Part shown: piece after piece, positions 54,878 through 63,399 of the stretch
How positions within the stretch are numbered: position 1 is the first letter of the stretch
Layout of the letters: the number at the start of each line of letters is the position of its first letter
Assembly: GCF_005938105.1 (NCBI RefSeq)
Contig: NZ_VCPE01000003.1
Location: 62,001 to 126,000 of the forward strand
Reading direction: 5' to 3'
DNA from: Brucella haematophila
GTDB lineage: Bacteria > Pseudomonadota > Alphaproteobacteria > Rhizobiales > Rhizobiaceae
Length of the DNA stretch: 64,000 nt
Notes under the pieces: model-generated
The model's input: the letters and a program-made list of their open reading frames with translations, nothing else
Databases searched by the model: none
What the model was told of the DNA's origin: nothing
Program-made: the position numbers and the translations under genes

Positions 54878-54894
54878 GGTTCAAATAATGAACC
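54878..54894. promoter_or_regulatory. IclR-type operator 2 (GGTTCA-AATAA-TGAACC)
   Basis: The same palindrome as at 51564, 16 bases before the amidohydrolase ATG. Only the 5-base spacer differs. Its closeness to the start codon suggests it overlaps the transcription start, fitting repression. Confidence 0.8.
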
Positions 54895-54910
54895 CAAAGG
54901 GAACATCAGC

Positions 54911-56569
54911 ATGACAGTGACGCGACACGCAGACCTCATTCTCACTGATGGCCGTATCTATACGATCGACGCTTCACGCCCCTGGGCGCAGGCCATTGCA
55001 GTCGCGGATGGGAAGATACTTGCTGTCGGCAGCGTGTCTGAAATCGAGTACTATCGAACAGACACAACCGAGGTCATCGATCTCGAAGGCCGCATGGTGA
55101 TGCCGGGCTTTGTTGATGTACACAACCACATCATGATGGCTGGCCAGGCAGAACTGTTTGAAACGCAGTTGCCCAAAGGCGCAACTATCGACGACATTTG
55201 CGCCCATGTACGCGAGCAGGCGAAATCTGCTGCACCTGGTCAATGGATTATCGCCAATCAATGGGGCGCGGACATGATCGCCGTGCTCAATACCAAGGAA
55301 GCATTGCAAAAACTTGATGCTGCCAGCCTCGGCTATCCAGTATTGTTACGTGATGAAACCATGCACAACCGCTGGATCAACAGCGTTGCAATGCACCTGT
55401 CTGGCATCAACGAGCACCAACCGGATCCGCCTGCTGGTGCTTTCGGAAGAGACCCGGCGACCGGTCGATTGACCGGACTACTGGTTGAATCTGCAGCAGG
55501 TATTGTTGAACGGGTAGCGGCAAGCCATTTCACCGAAGCCATGGGCGAAGCCGCAGTCATACGCGCGGTCGAATTGGCCAATTCCTATGGCATCACCGCC
55601 TTTCAGGATGCCGCCTCGGTGCAGCCGGTTCTGCAAGCGCTCACAAATCTCGATAACAAGAACAAGCTGACAGCCTGGGCTGTCACGTCCCTTCCCTTAA
55701 TCGAACCGTCATTCATGTTCGGGCTTTCCGGTGATGAGCTTCTTGCGGTGCGCGAACATTATCGTACCCATCATGTGCGGCCGAACTTCACCAAGATTTT
55801 CCTCGATGGCGTGCCCGGTGCACGTACCGGGGCGTTTCACGACGCTTATTTGAACGACGACGCTCACCCCCATGGTTATAGAGGAGAAACGCTCGTCAGC
55901 TATGCCGATCTGGTCAAATATATCGACAGATCGGAAATGCTTGGCATGGGACTAAAGATCCACTGTGCCGGAGACTTTGCAGTCAGCGAAATGCTGGATG
56001 CCGTAGAGGCTGTGCGCTATTTCAAGGGGCCGGCAAAGGTCCTGCATCATATAGCGCATGCAAGCTATATCCGCCCACAGGATATCGAGCGCTTTGCAAA
56101 ACTCTCGGTGGTCGCCGACCTCTGCCCGATGATTTGGTACCCGACCACCTTTCTTGAGGGCCACAAGGCAGCCATGGGCGAAGAGCGGGCATCGCGGTTC
56201 TGGCCTATAGCCGATCTCCATCAGTCTGGCGCACTTCTGGCAGGCGGCTCCGACTGGCCGGTTATTCCTGTACCCGACCCATGGACCGGTATCGAAGGAA
56301 TGGTAACCCGGCAAAATCCATCCGGCGCGTTTCCAGGCGTTTCGCTTTGGCCCGAACAGGCCATCGATCTGGCCACCGCGATCAAGATATTCACGCTCAA
56401 TTCAGCAACCGCGATGGGTATCGCGGAACAGACCGGGTCTTTGGAGCCCGGCAAGTCGGCAGACCTGATCATTCTCGACCAGAATGTCTTCGATGTCCCG
56501 ACCAATCAGATCGCCAGCACCAAAGTTCTGACCACCTTCTTCGAAGGGCGAGCCGTCTATCAGCGCTAG
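54911..56569 (+). CDS. YtcJ-type amidohydrolase
   Basis: A 552-residue metal-dependent amidohydrolase of the YtcJ / N-substituted-formamide deformylase group. DVHNHIMMAG carries the HxH metal ligands, KIFLDGVPGART and KIHCAGD further ligand positions, and GSDWPVIPVPDPW the conserved Asp. No signal peptide, so cytoplasmic. Such enzymes split N-formyl or N-acyl amines. Behind operator 2 and directly before the ABC transporter genes, it may release the amine used by the rest of the pathway. Confidence 0.88.
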   Translation: MTVTRHADLILTDGRIYTIDASRPWAQAIAVADGKILAVGSVSEIEYYRTDTTEVIDLEGRMVMPGFVDVHNHIMMAGQAELFETQLPKGATIDDICAHVREQAKSAAPGQWIIANQWGADMIAVLNTKEALQKLDAASLGYPVLLRDETMHNRWINSVAMHLSGINEHQPDPPAGAFGRDPATGRLTGLLVESAAGIVERVAASHFTEAMGEAAVIRAVELANSYGITAFQDAASVQPVLQALTNLDNKNKLTAWAVTSLPLIEPSFMFGLSGDELLAVREHYRTHHVRPNFTKIFLDGVPGARTGAFHDAYLNDDAHPHGYRGETLVSYADLVKYIDRSEMLGMGLKIHCAGDFAVSEMLDAVEAVRYFKGPAKVLHHIAHASYIRPQDIERFAKLSVVADLCPMIWYPTTFLEGHKAAMGEERASRFWPIADLHQSGALLAGGSDWPVIPVPDPWTGIEGMVTRQNPSGAFPGVSLWPEQAIDLATAIKIFTLNSATAMGIAEQTGSLEPGKSADLIILDQNVFDVPTNQIASTKVLTTFFEGRAVYQR

Positions 56570-56623
56570 CCGTTTCATGAAACCTCTCCCGATGCATTGC
56601 GGGCAAATAAAAAAGGGAACAGC

Positions 56624-57805
56624 ATGCAATCGACCAGAAACCTCCTTCTCGCTTCAGCGGTAATATTGTCAGGCATGTGGGTTTTCGCCGGGGAGGCCGA
56701 GGCTTCCCCTTCCTGTGAAAATGGCCCCATCCAGATAGGCGCAGTTTCCACGATAACGGGCGTAGTCGATTTTTCCGATGCTCCCAAAGCGGCGGCGGCC
56801 GTCTTCGAGCAGCTTAACGCTGCCGGAGGTATCAACGGCTGCAAGATTGACTACACCATCGCCGACGATAAGGGCGATCCACAGGTCGCAGCCCAGGCTG
56901 CGCGCGATCTGATTGACAACAAATCTGTTGTTGCCCTGTCCGGGGGCGCAAGTCTGCTCGATTGCGCCGTCAATGCGGCCACCTACAATCGAAATGATGT
57001 GCTGGCGATACAAGGCGTCGGCGTCGATCCACTGTGTTTTAATGCTCCCAGCATCGCGCCTGTGAATGTCGGCCCCTACACTTTGACGACAGCCATGCTC
57101 GATTATGCGGCAAAAAATCTGGGTGCTCAGAAACTCTGCGCTTTTTTCCTCGTCATTGGCGGCACACAGGAGGCCTATGCCGCAGCCGTCACGCGCTGGG
57201 AGAAGATCAGCGGCAAGAAGATCGCCCTCAGTGACATGACCTTGCCTGCACAAGGTGATCTCACCCCCTATCTCATCAAAGCTCGCAACGCTGGATGTGA
57301 TACGGTCTTGACCAACCAAGTCGAGCCAGGTGTCGTTCAATGGGTGAAGACCGCCGACGCACAGAAGATCAGCGGTATGAACTGGCTGTTTCTTGCTCCC
57401 GGCTATACGGAGGGAGTCGCCAAAGCGCTCGCCGATAGCAAGCAGCCAATCTATATCGGCACCGAATGGGAGCCTTATACCGAGGCTACCGACGCCAATG
57501 CCGACTGGATCAAGACAATGGACGCGGCTGGCCTGCCCAAAACCGCTTTCTCGCAAGGTGGCTTCCTTGCCGCAAGAGCACTTATCGACACCATCTCAGG
57601 CATTGATGGCGAGGTCACGCGCGCGAGTGTAACCGCCGCGCTTAAATCCGGCAAGGAATTGCATTATGCCATGGCAGGCAGTCCTTACGTCTTCGGCGAA
57701 GCCAAAGCACACGCGCCAATGCAAGCCACCAAGGTCATGCAGCTCGAAGCGGGTAAGTGGACGGTAAAGACCAACGATTGGTTCTCGCTACCAAAAGCGG
57801 AATAA
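56624..57805 (+). CDS. Branched-chain-type ABC transporter substrate-binding protein
   Basis: A 393-residue LivJ-like periplasmic protein. The ATG at 56624 follows AAGGGAA and opens a signal peptide (core LLLASAVILSGMWVFAG, cleavage about residue 27). The mature protein opens with PIQIGAVSTITGVVDFSDAPKA in the usual style. Family ligands are amino acids, amides and urea. It follows the amidohydrolase gene by 54 bases, so its ligand may be that enzyme's amide substrate. Confidence 0.9.
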   Translation: MQSTRNLLLASAVILSGMWVFAGEAEASPSCENGPIQIGAVSTITGVVDFSDAPKAAAAVFEQLNAAGGINGCKIDYTIADDKGDPQVAAQAARDLIDNKSVVALSGGASLLDCAVNAATYNRNDVLAIQGVGVDPLCFNAPSIAPVNVGPYTLTTAMLDYAAKNLGAQKLCAFFLVIGGTQEAYAAAVTRWEKISGKKIALSDMTLPAQGDLTPYLIKARNAGCDTVLTNQVEPGVVQWVKTADAQKISGMNWLFLAPGYTEGVAKALADSKQPIYIGTEWEPYTEATDANADWIKTMDAAGLPKTAFSQGGFLAARALIDTISGIDGEVTRASVTAALKSGKELHYAMAGSPYVFGEAKAHAPMQATKVMQLEAGKWTVKTNDWFSLPKAE

Positions 57806-57940
57806 TCGAGACTGTTTGAACAGCAGGATGTTCTTTTCCGGCTCTTTCGAGAACCGGACGACCGCCGCCGCAAGTACCGCGACAGGCATACCGTTATTCA
57901 TCGTTCGGGCTTTGTGCCCGACTGTTTTGGGGTTCCAGCC

Positions 57941-58810
57941 ATGAGCTCTCTTCTCACAGCTGCAGTAGCCGGATTATCGGCAGGTGGCGCTTATGCGATC
58001 CTTGGCGTCTGCGCCATCTTCACTTATCGGCTGGTTGCCGTGGTAAATTTTACGGGCGCTGCAATAGGTGCCATCGGGACATTCGCGATGGTCAGCCTGT
58101 TCGAAACGGGTGTGCCATTGCCACTCGCGGTTGCCCTTGGCATCGCAACTGGTGTGCTTGCAGGTGTCATGATCGGCATCGTCATGACCACCTGGTTTGC
58201 CAACGCCAACGCCTCAACCAAAGCGGCGGTAACCGCAGCGCTTCTCGTTGGCATCATAGCACTGGGGCTACGTTTCACCGGTGGTCAGCATCCCCACTAC
58301 TTTCCCGCTGTGATACCCGGTTCAGCCTTTCGTCTGGCGGGGGTCGAAGTTACATGGGCTGCTGTCACAATGCTGCTGCTTGCCCTCGTCTTCACGGTTG
58401 CAACCGAACAATTCCTGGCTCGCACGCGCACAGGCCTTCAGCTCCGCGCACTGTCGCAACGCCCCATGGCCGCTGAACTCATCGGCATCCGGGTGCGCCT
58501 GCTGGCGCTTGGCGTCTGGGCGGTCACCGGCGCTGTGACATCCTTCGCCTTGATGGTGATAGCGCCATTGCGTTCCCCAGATTTCTCATCTCTCAGCCTT
58601 CTGGTCGTTCCAGCGCTGGCCGCCGCCCTGATCGGCGCTTTTTCAAGCTTCCGCGTTGCACTCATTGGTGGCGTGATGATTGGTGTGCTGGAAGGCATGG
58701 TCAGTGCGATGGGTTCCATCGGTCAATATCGCAGCACCGTTCCATTTCTGGTCATTCTGGCCGTCCTTTTGTGGTCGCAACGAGGAGCCCGTTGGGATGA
58801 AGCACGCTAG
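57941..58810 (+). CDS. Branched-chain amino acid ABC transporter permease (LivH type)
   Basis: A 289-residue permease with about eight hydrophobic segments. The start MSSLLTAAVAGLSAGGAYAI is chosen over an upstream in-frame codon at 57914 because it begins the LivH pattern. EAA-like loop: TRTGLQLRALSQRPMAAELI. The last bases overlap the next gene by 14. Confidence 0.9.
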   Translation: MSSLLTAAVAGLSAGGAYAILGVCAIFTYRLVAVVNFTGAAIGAIGTFAMVSLFETGVPLPLAVALGIATGVLAGVMIGIVMTTWFANANASTKAAVTAALLVGIIALGLRFTGGQHPHYFPAVIPGSAFRLAGVEVTWAAVTMLLLALVFTVATEQFLARTRTGLQLRALSQRPMAAELIGIRVRLLALGVWAVTGAVTSFALMVIAPLRSPDFSSLSLLVVPALAAALIGAFSSFRVALIGGVMIGVLEGMVSAMGSIGQYRSTVPFLVILAVLLWSQRGARWDEAR

Positions 58811-60521
58811 TTTTCACGCCATCATCATCGTTTTGTCCCTGGCAGCGCTCGGCGCGCTTGCTCTGGCTCTCCTGCCCAAATACTGGATATTCCTGATTAC
58901 GGCGGTCTTCATCGTCGGCATTGCACTACAAAGCCTCGGTCTCGTCACGGGTCGAACAGGTATGATTTCACTGTGCCAAATGTCCTTCGCCGGTGTAGGA
59001 GCCTGGGTTACCGGTTATCTCAACCTGATAGAAGCACCGGGCGGATTGATCGTCTGGGTCTTGATTGGCGGCCTGGCAGCCGTGCCTGTAGGAATTGCGA
59101 TCGGCCTTCCCGCGCTCAGGTTGCGCGGTATCAATCTCGCCATTGTCACACTGGGTTTTGCCGCGGCTTTTGACACAGTACTCGCAACCATCACCTTTCC
59201 GGGTCAGACGAGTTTTACCCAGGTTGCCCGCCCCGATATTTTCACCTCGGACCAGGGCTACTTCTTGCTTGTCTTGCTGTTTTACACGGTCATCGCAGTT
59301 CTACTGGAATTCATTGGTCATTCCCGACTTGGTTCCTCCTGGCTTGCAGTACGCTATTCCGAACGTGCCGCTGCCGCCAATGCGATCAGCGTGCCACTTG
59401 CCAAACTCAGCGCCTTCGCTATCAGTGCCTTCATATCAGGTATCTCTGGCGGCCTTCTTGCAGGGTATCTGGGCACGCTCGTTTCTGAAAATTTTTCGAT
59501 GATGCAATCATTGGCGTTATTTGCAGTTGCGACAATGACGGGTGCCCATTTCACGATGGGAGCCATTATTGGCGGCATCCTTATCGTGCTTTTCCCAGAG
59601 CTGTTACGTCGTATCAATCTACCACAGGATGTCGGCAACGTGTTCTTTGCGCTCGGAGCCGTACAAGCCTTGTCGACCGGCGAAACAATAGCCCAAACCT
59701 GGTCGAGGCTCGGGCGCAAACTGATTTCCCGCAAGAACAGGCAACCAGAACCATCCAGTGCTCAAACCCTGCCGAACGCCACGTCGCGGAGTGCACAAGG
59801 AAACACCGGTACAGCGCTTGAAGTGCGTGACCTTACCGTGCGTTATGGAGCAGTCACGGCACTGGATGGGGTTAACATTACAGTACCGGCGGGTGCTGTC
59901 ATTGGACTCGTCGGGCCAAACGGCGCCGGGAAATCCACACTGGTCGATGCCATCGCCGGTTTCCTGCCTCGATACGACGGCGCCGTCCTCTTGAACGGAA
60001 GCTCACTGGAAGGGCATTCCGCAGCATCACGCGCGCAAAGGGGTGTCCGCCGTACGTGGCAGACCACACGCATAGCTCCTGAACTGCGGATCGGTGAATA
60101 TATGCGGCTGGCGGCTGGTCCCATTGCGCAAAACGAGGTTGAAAGCCTGCTTGCCTGGTTTGGTTGCCCCGGCCCGGATGTTACCATCGGCTCAGTTGAC
60201 GTGGGAACGCGCCGCCTGATCGACGTAGCGGGAGCAGTCGCGTCACGGGCGCCCGTTATCTTGCTCGATGAACCGGCAGCCGGCATCTCTTATGACGAGG
60301 CGCTGAAACTTGGCCAGCGCATCGCTGCCATCCCTGCAACATTTGGCAGTTCGATATTATTGATCGAACATGACATGGACCTTGTGCGCAATGCCTGTTC
60401 ATCAATCACGGTCCTCGACTTTGGGCGCGTCATCGCCAGTGGCGCAACCGCTGAAGTTCTAGATCTACCCTCCGTCCAGAAAGCCTATATGGGCATCGAT
60501 TTTGAAGAGGCTGCCGAATGA
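58797..60521 (+). CDS. Fused ABC permease-ATPase (LivM-LivG type)
   Basis: A 574-residue fusion. Residues 1 to about 315 are a LivM-type permease (helices from HAIIIVLSLAALGALALAL; EAA-like SERAAAANAISVPLAKL region). A linker of about 35 residues leads to a LivG ATPase with Walker A GPNGAGKST and Walker B VILLDEPAAG. The signature LSGGQ is replaced by SVDVGTRRLIDVAGAVASR, a divergent form without the usual SGG. Start at 58797 overlaps the LivH gene; LivF follows with an ATGA overlap. Confidence 0.88.
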   Translation: MKHASFHAIIIVLSLAALGALALALLPKYWIFLITAVFIVGIALQSLGLVTGRTGMISLCQMSFAGVGAWVTGYLNLIEAPGGLIVWVLIGGLAAVPVGIAIGLPALRLRGINLAIVTLGFAAAFDTVLATITFPGQTSFTQVARPDIFTSDQGYFLLVLLFYTVIAVLLEFIGHSRLGSSWLAVRYSERAAAANAISVPLAKLSAFAISAFISGISGGLLAGYLGTLVSENFSMMQSLALFAVATMTGAHFTMGAIIGGILIVLFPELLRRINLPQDVGNVFFALGAVQALSTGETIAQTWSRLGRKLISRKNRQPEPSSAQTLPNATSRSAQGNTGTALEVRDLTVRYGAVTALDGVNITVPAGAVIGLVGPNGAGKSTLVDAIAGFLPRYDGAVLLNGSSLEGHSAASRAQRGVRRTWQTTRIAPELRIGEYMRLAAGPIAQNEVESLLAWFGCPGPDVTIGSVDVGTRRLIDVAGAVASRAPVILLDEPAAGISYDEALKLGQRIAAIPATFGSSILLIEHDMDLVRNACSSITVLDFGRVIASGATAEVLDLPSVQKAYMGIDFEEAAE

Positions 60522-61222
60522 CCTGTTTTTCAGTCAAGGCATTGCAGGTCGACCGTTCGGGCATTCCGGTAATTCGCGGTGTAGATCTGAGGGTGCAAAG
60601 CGGTGAAATCAGCGTGTTGCTGGGTTCCAATGGCGCCGGTAAAACAACCTTCCTTGAGAGTTTATCCGGCATCATATCAGCACGAGCCGGTTCGATCAGC
60701 ATCGGTGACGCAGAGCTGACCAAACTAAGGCCGGGCTTGCGAACGAAGGCTGGCCTGAGCCATGTCGAACAGGGACGCACCGTCTTCTCGGACATGACAA
60801 CGGAAGAAAATCTCAAGGTTGCTCTACATCCAGTTGCAGATTTGAACGAGGCCTATGAACTGTTTCCAGAGCTTGTTCAGCGACGCGACGTCAAAGCGGG
60901 CATGCTATCAGGCGGTGAACAGCAGATGGTGGTGATTGCGCGCTCCATCGTCAATCGGCCGAAGGTTATGCTGATCGATGAAATGTCATCCGGTCTGGCG
61001 CCCGTCATCGTCAATCGGCTCATGCGCGCCGTGAGACAACTTGCTGATAACGGCATGGCGATCATACTGGTGGAACAATTTGCGGCACTCGCGCTTTCCA
61101 TAAGCAATCATGCATATGTCTTGCGTCGCGGGCAGATCGTCTATGATGGTAGTAGTGAAGTCCTCGCCAAAGACCCCGCCCGGCTTCACAAGCTCTATCT
61201 GGGTGACGCCACTTCAAGCTGA
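60518..61222 (+). CDS. Branched-chain-type ABC transporter ATP-binding protein (LivF)
   Basis: A 234-residue ATPase with Walker A GSNGAGKTT, signature MLSGGEQQMVVIARSI, Walker B VMLIDEMSSGLAP (Met where most have Pro) and the LivF-type VEQFAALALSI H-region lacking a His. ATGA overlap with the fused permease-ATPase. It completes an importer of binding protein, LivH, LivM-LivG and LivF. Confidence 0.92.
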   Translation: MTCFSVKALQVDRSGIPVIRGVDLRVQSGEISVLLGSNGAGKTTFLESLSGIISARAGSISIGDAELTKLRPGLRTKAGLSHVEQGRTVFSDMTTEENLKVALHPVADLNEAYELFPELVQRRDVKAGMLSGGEQQMVVIARSIVNRPKVMLIDEMSSGLAPVIVNRLMRAVRQLADNGMAIILVEQFAALALSISNHAYVLRRGQIVYDGSSEVLAKDPARLHKLYLGDATSS

Positions 61223-61446
61223 TGAAGGCAATGGAACCTTAACCCGCGCTTCGATGCGTCTTGATCATGGATGTCGTGATTACGCGAGTTGCAGACCAGT
61301 GATATCATGCCAGATGCTACTTCTCACCAAATGGAAGGAAATGTCATTGCAGCCAAAACTAAACGATATTGAAAAGCGTGTTTCATACACTCATCCTTCG
61401 ATCTTGAAGTACTCAAAAACTTTGCTCGATATTTCAACCGAAACAC

Positions 61447-62414
61447 TCACCAGTGCGGCGCTCGACGATTTGCATCGATGGCGGTTTCCAGCCTGACCAT
61501 TTCATCGCTCGACAATTCGAGGGATAACGCGCCAAGCGCATCGGGGAGATGATGGGGCTTGGACATACCAACTATCGGAGAGGTTATATCCGGCTTCGCC
61601 AGCACCCAGGCCAAGGCGATTTGCGCTGGTGAGACGCCACGTGCTTTGGCAAGAACGCCAACACTCGCCACTGTTTCGTCAACTCCACCAGTACCTTGGT
61701 ACCATTGGACAGATTGTTCATCCGTCCCAGCGCGCAATGTTTCAATACTTTGCGTTGCCGCAAGTCTGCCGCGTGCCAAAGGCGACCAGGGTGTCAGACC
61801 AACACCTTCCTCGCGACACAATGGTATCAATTCCTCTTCATCATCACGGATAATGAGGTTGTATTGGCTTTGCATTGAGATGAAGCTGGCCAAGCCGTTG
61901 TTGCGCTGAAAGGCAAGCAACTTCATAAATCTCCATGCATGCATGGAAGACGCCCCGAGATAGCGCACCTTACCGGCCCGAACGATCATATCAAGTGCAT
62001 CGGCCGTTTCTTCGACAGGCGTTTCAGGGTCGAAGCGATGGATGACGACTAAATCAATGTAGTCCGTGCCAAGCCGTTTCAGAGAAGCATCAACACTTGC
62101 CAGAATATGCTTCCGCGATAGCCCCCGATTATTTGGCTTTTCATCCAATGGGAAGAAAGCCTTGGTGGCAATGACCGCATCGTCGCGAGAACCAAAATCC
62201 TTCAGTGCGCGTCCCAGAATCCGCTCACTTTCACCAACCGAATATTGGCCGTATCAAAGAAGTTAATCCCCGCTTCCAATGCATCACGAATGAACGGACG
62301 GGCTTCGTCCTCCCGTAAAACCCATGGCCTCCAGGACGGATCGCCATAGGTCATGCAACCAAGCGCAAGACGCGACACTTTCAATCCGCTATCACCGAGA
62401 GAAACATAGTACAT
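61447..62414 (-). pseudogene. Aldo/keto reductase, frameshifted
   Basis: The start (62414, MYYVSLGDSGLKVSRLALG) runs in frame through INFFDTANI and then shifts; the remaining 234 residues or so continue in another frame to 61447 (VGESERILGRALKDFGSRDD, KRLGTDYIDLVVIHRFD, SPLARGRLA). Relatives read DTANIYSVGESE; here the bases for part of Tyr-Ser are missing, consistent with a 4-base deletion near 62240. Otherwise the gene looks complete, so the break is recent, or a sequencing error. Confidence 0.85.
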
Positions 62415-62500
62415 TTGTCGTTCTCCAATTGAGACAACTTCTGCCGGGCAATTCGGGGCTCAGGTCGTTCACAACTGCCAACGCCACCGGCCGGTTCAGC

Positions 62501-63301
62501 TCACCGCACACCAGCAATCGTGTAGCCGCCATCCACGAGGATTGTCTGGCCAGTTACAAAGCGGGCTTCATCCGATGAAAGCCAGATTGCAAGATCGGCG
62601 ACATCATCCGGCTGGCCAAGCCGTTCTGCCGGCGTGTGCGCGACGAACGGCGCAAATGCCGTCATATCGCCGTTGACACTGCCGTGAGCCATCGGGGTTT
62701 CTATAATACCCGGATTGATATTGTTGATACGAATACCTTTGGATGCGTATTCGAGTACCAGTGCCGGGATCATCGCATCAAGCGCGCCCTTGCTGGCCGA
62801 ATAGATTGATGACCCGCGGAGCGCTCCCTTCGTGAGCCAGGATGAAGTATTTACAATCGCCCCGCCAAAGCCTTGTTTCAAGAACGCCTCGATTTCATAC
62901 TTCATCGAAAGCCAGATGCCTCTCAGATTGATGGCTATCACCGCATCGAAATCAGCGCTCCTCTGTTCGATAATTGGCGCGAAGTTGCCGAGGATTCCTG
63001 CGTTGTTAAACGCTGCGTCCAGCCTGCCGTATTGATCGAATGCCGTTGTGATCAGACGACGGACATCGTCTTCGTTCGATACGTCGGTGGGAGCAGCAAT
63101 TGCCTGACCACCGCCTTCGAAGATTTCATGCGCCACGGATTCAATCTCGGTTGTTCGGCGCCCCGCCAACATGACTTTTGCACCCTCGCGGGCATAGCCG
63201 ATAGCTGCCGCACGACCGATACCGGTACCGGCCCCCGACACAATAACGACCTTGTTCTGAAAGTGGCTTGAAGTTGCCGTTTGTCCTGAAAAATCTGACA
63301 T
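62501..63301 (-). CDS. Short-chain dehydrogenase/reductase (SDR)
   Basis: A 266-residue classical SDR with SGAGTGIGRAAA (cofactor), NNAGILGNFAP, Ser in NTSSWLT, YSASK catalytic pair, and the C-terminal TGQTILVDGGYT. Divergent from a LysR gene at 63400 and upstream of the broken aldo/keto reductase gene on the same strand, 86 bases apart, so the two were probably co-regulated. Confidence 0.92.
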   Translation of the reverse strand: MSDFSGQTATSSHFQNKVVIVSGAGTGIGRAAAIGYAREGAKVMLAGRRTTEIESVAHEIFEGGGQAIAAPTDVSNEDDVRRLITTAFDQYGRLDAAFNNAGILGNFAPIIEQRSADFDAVIAINLRGIWLSMKYEIEAFLKQGFGGAIVNTSSWLTKGALRGSSIYSASKGALDAMIPALVLEYASKGIRINNINPGIIETPMAHGSVNGDMTAFAPFVAHTPAERLGQPDDVADLAIWLSSDEARFVTGQTILVDGGYTIAGVR

Positions 63302-63343
63302 ATCTACCTCGCAGGTGGCTCATTTCCTTCAGGCTAGATCAGT

Positions 63344-63386
63344 TCACTATTCAATTTAACCCACCTTCCATTTCATTCAATAGTGA
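63344..63386. promoter_or_regulatory. Separated inverted repeat in the SDR-LysR gap
   Basis: TCACTATT (63344-63351) and AATAGTGA (63379-63386) are exact reverse complements, their centres 35 bases apart, in the 98-base gap between the SDR and LysR genes. LysR tetramers contact two such sites when repressing and activating divergent promoters. Confidence 0.5.
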
Positions 63387-63399
63387 GCTATATTCATCA

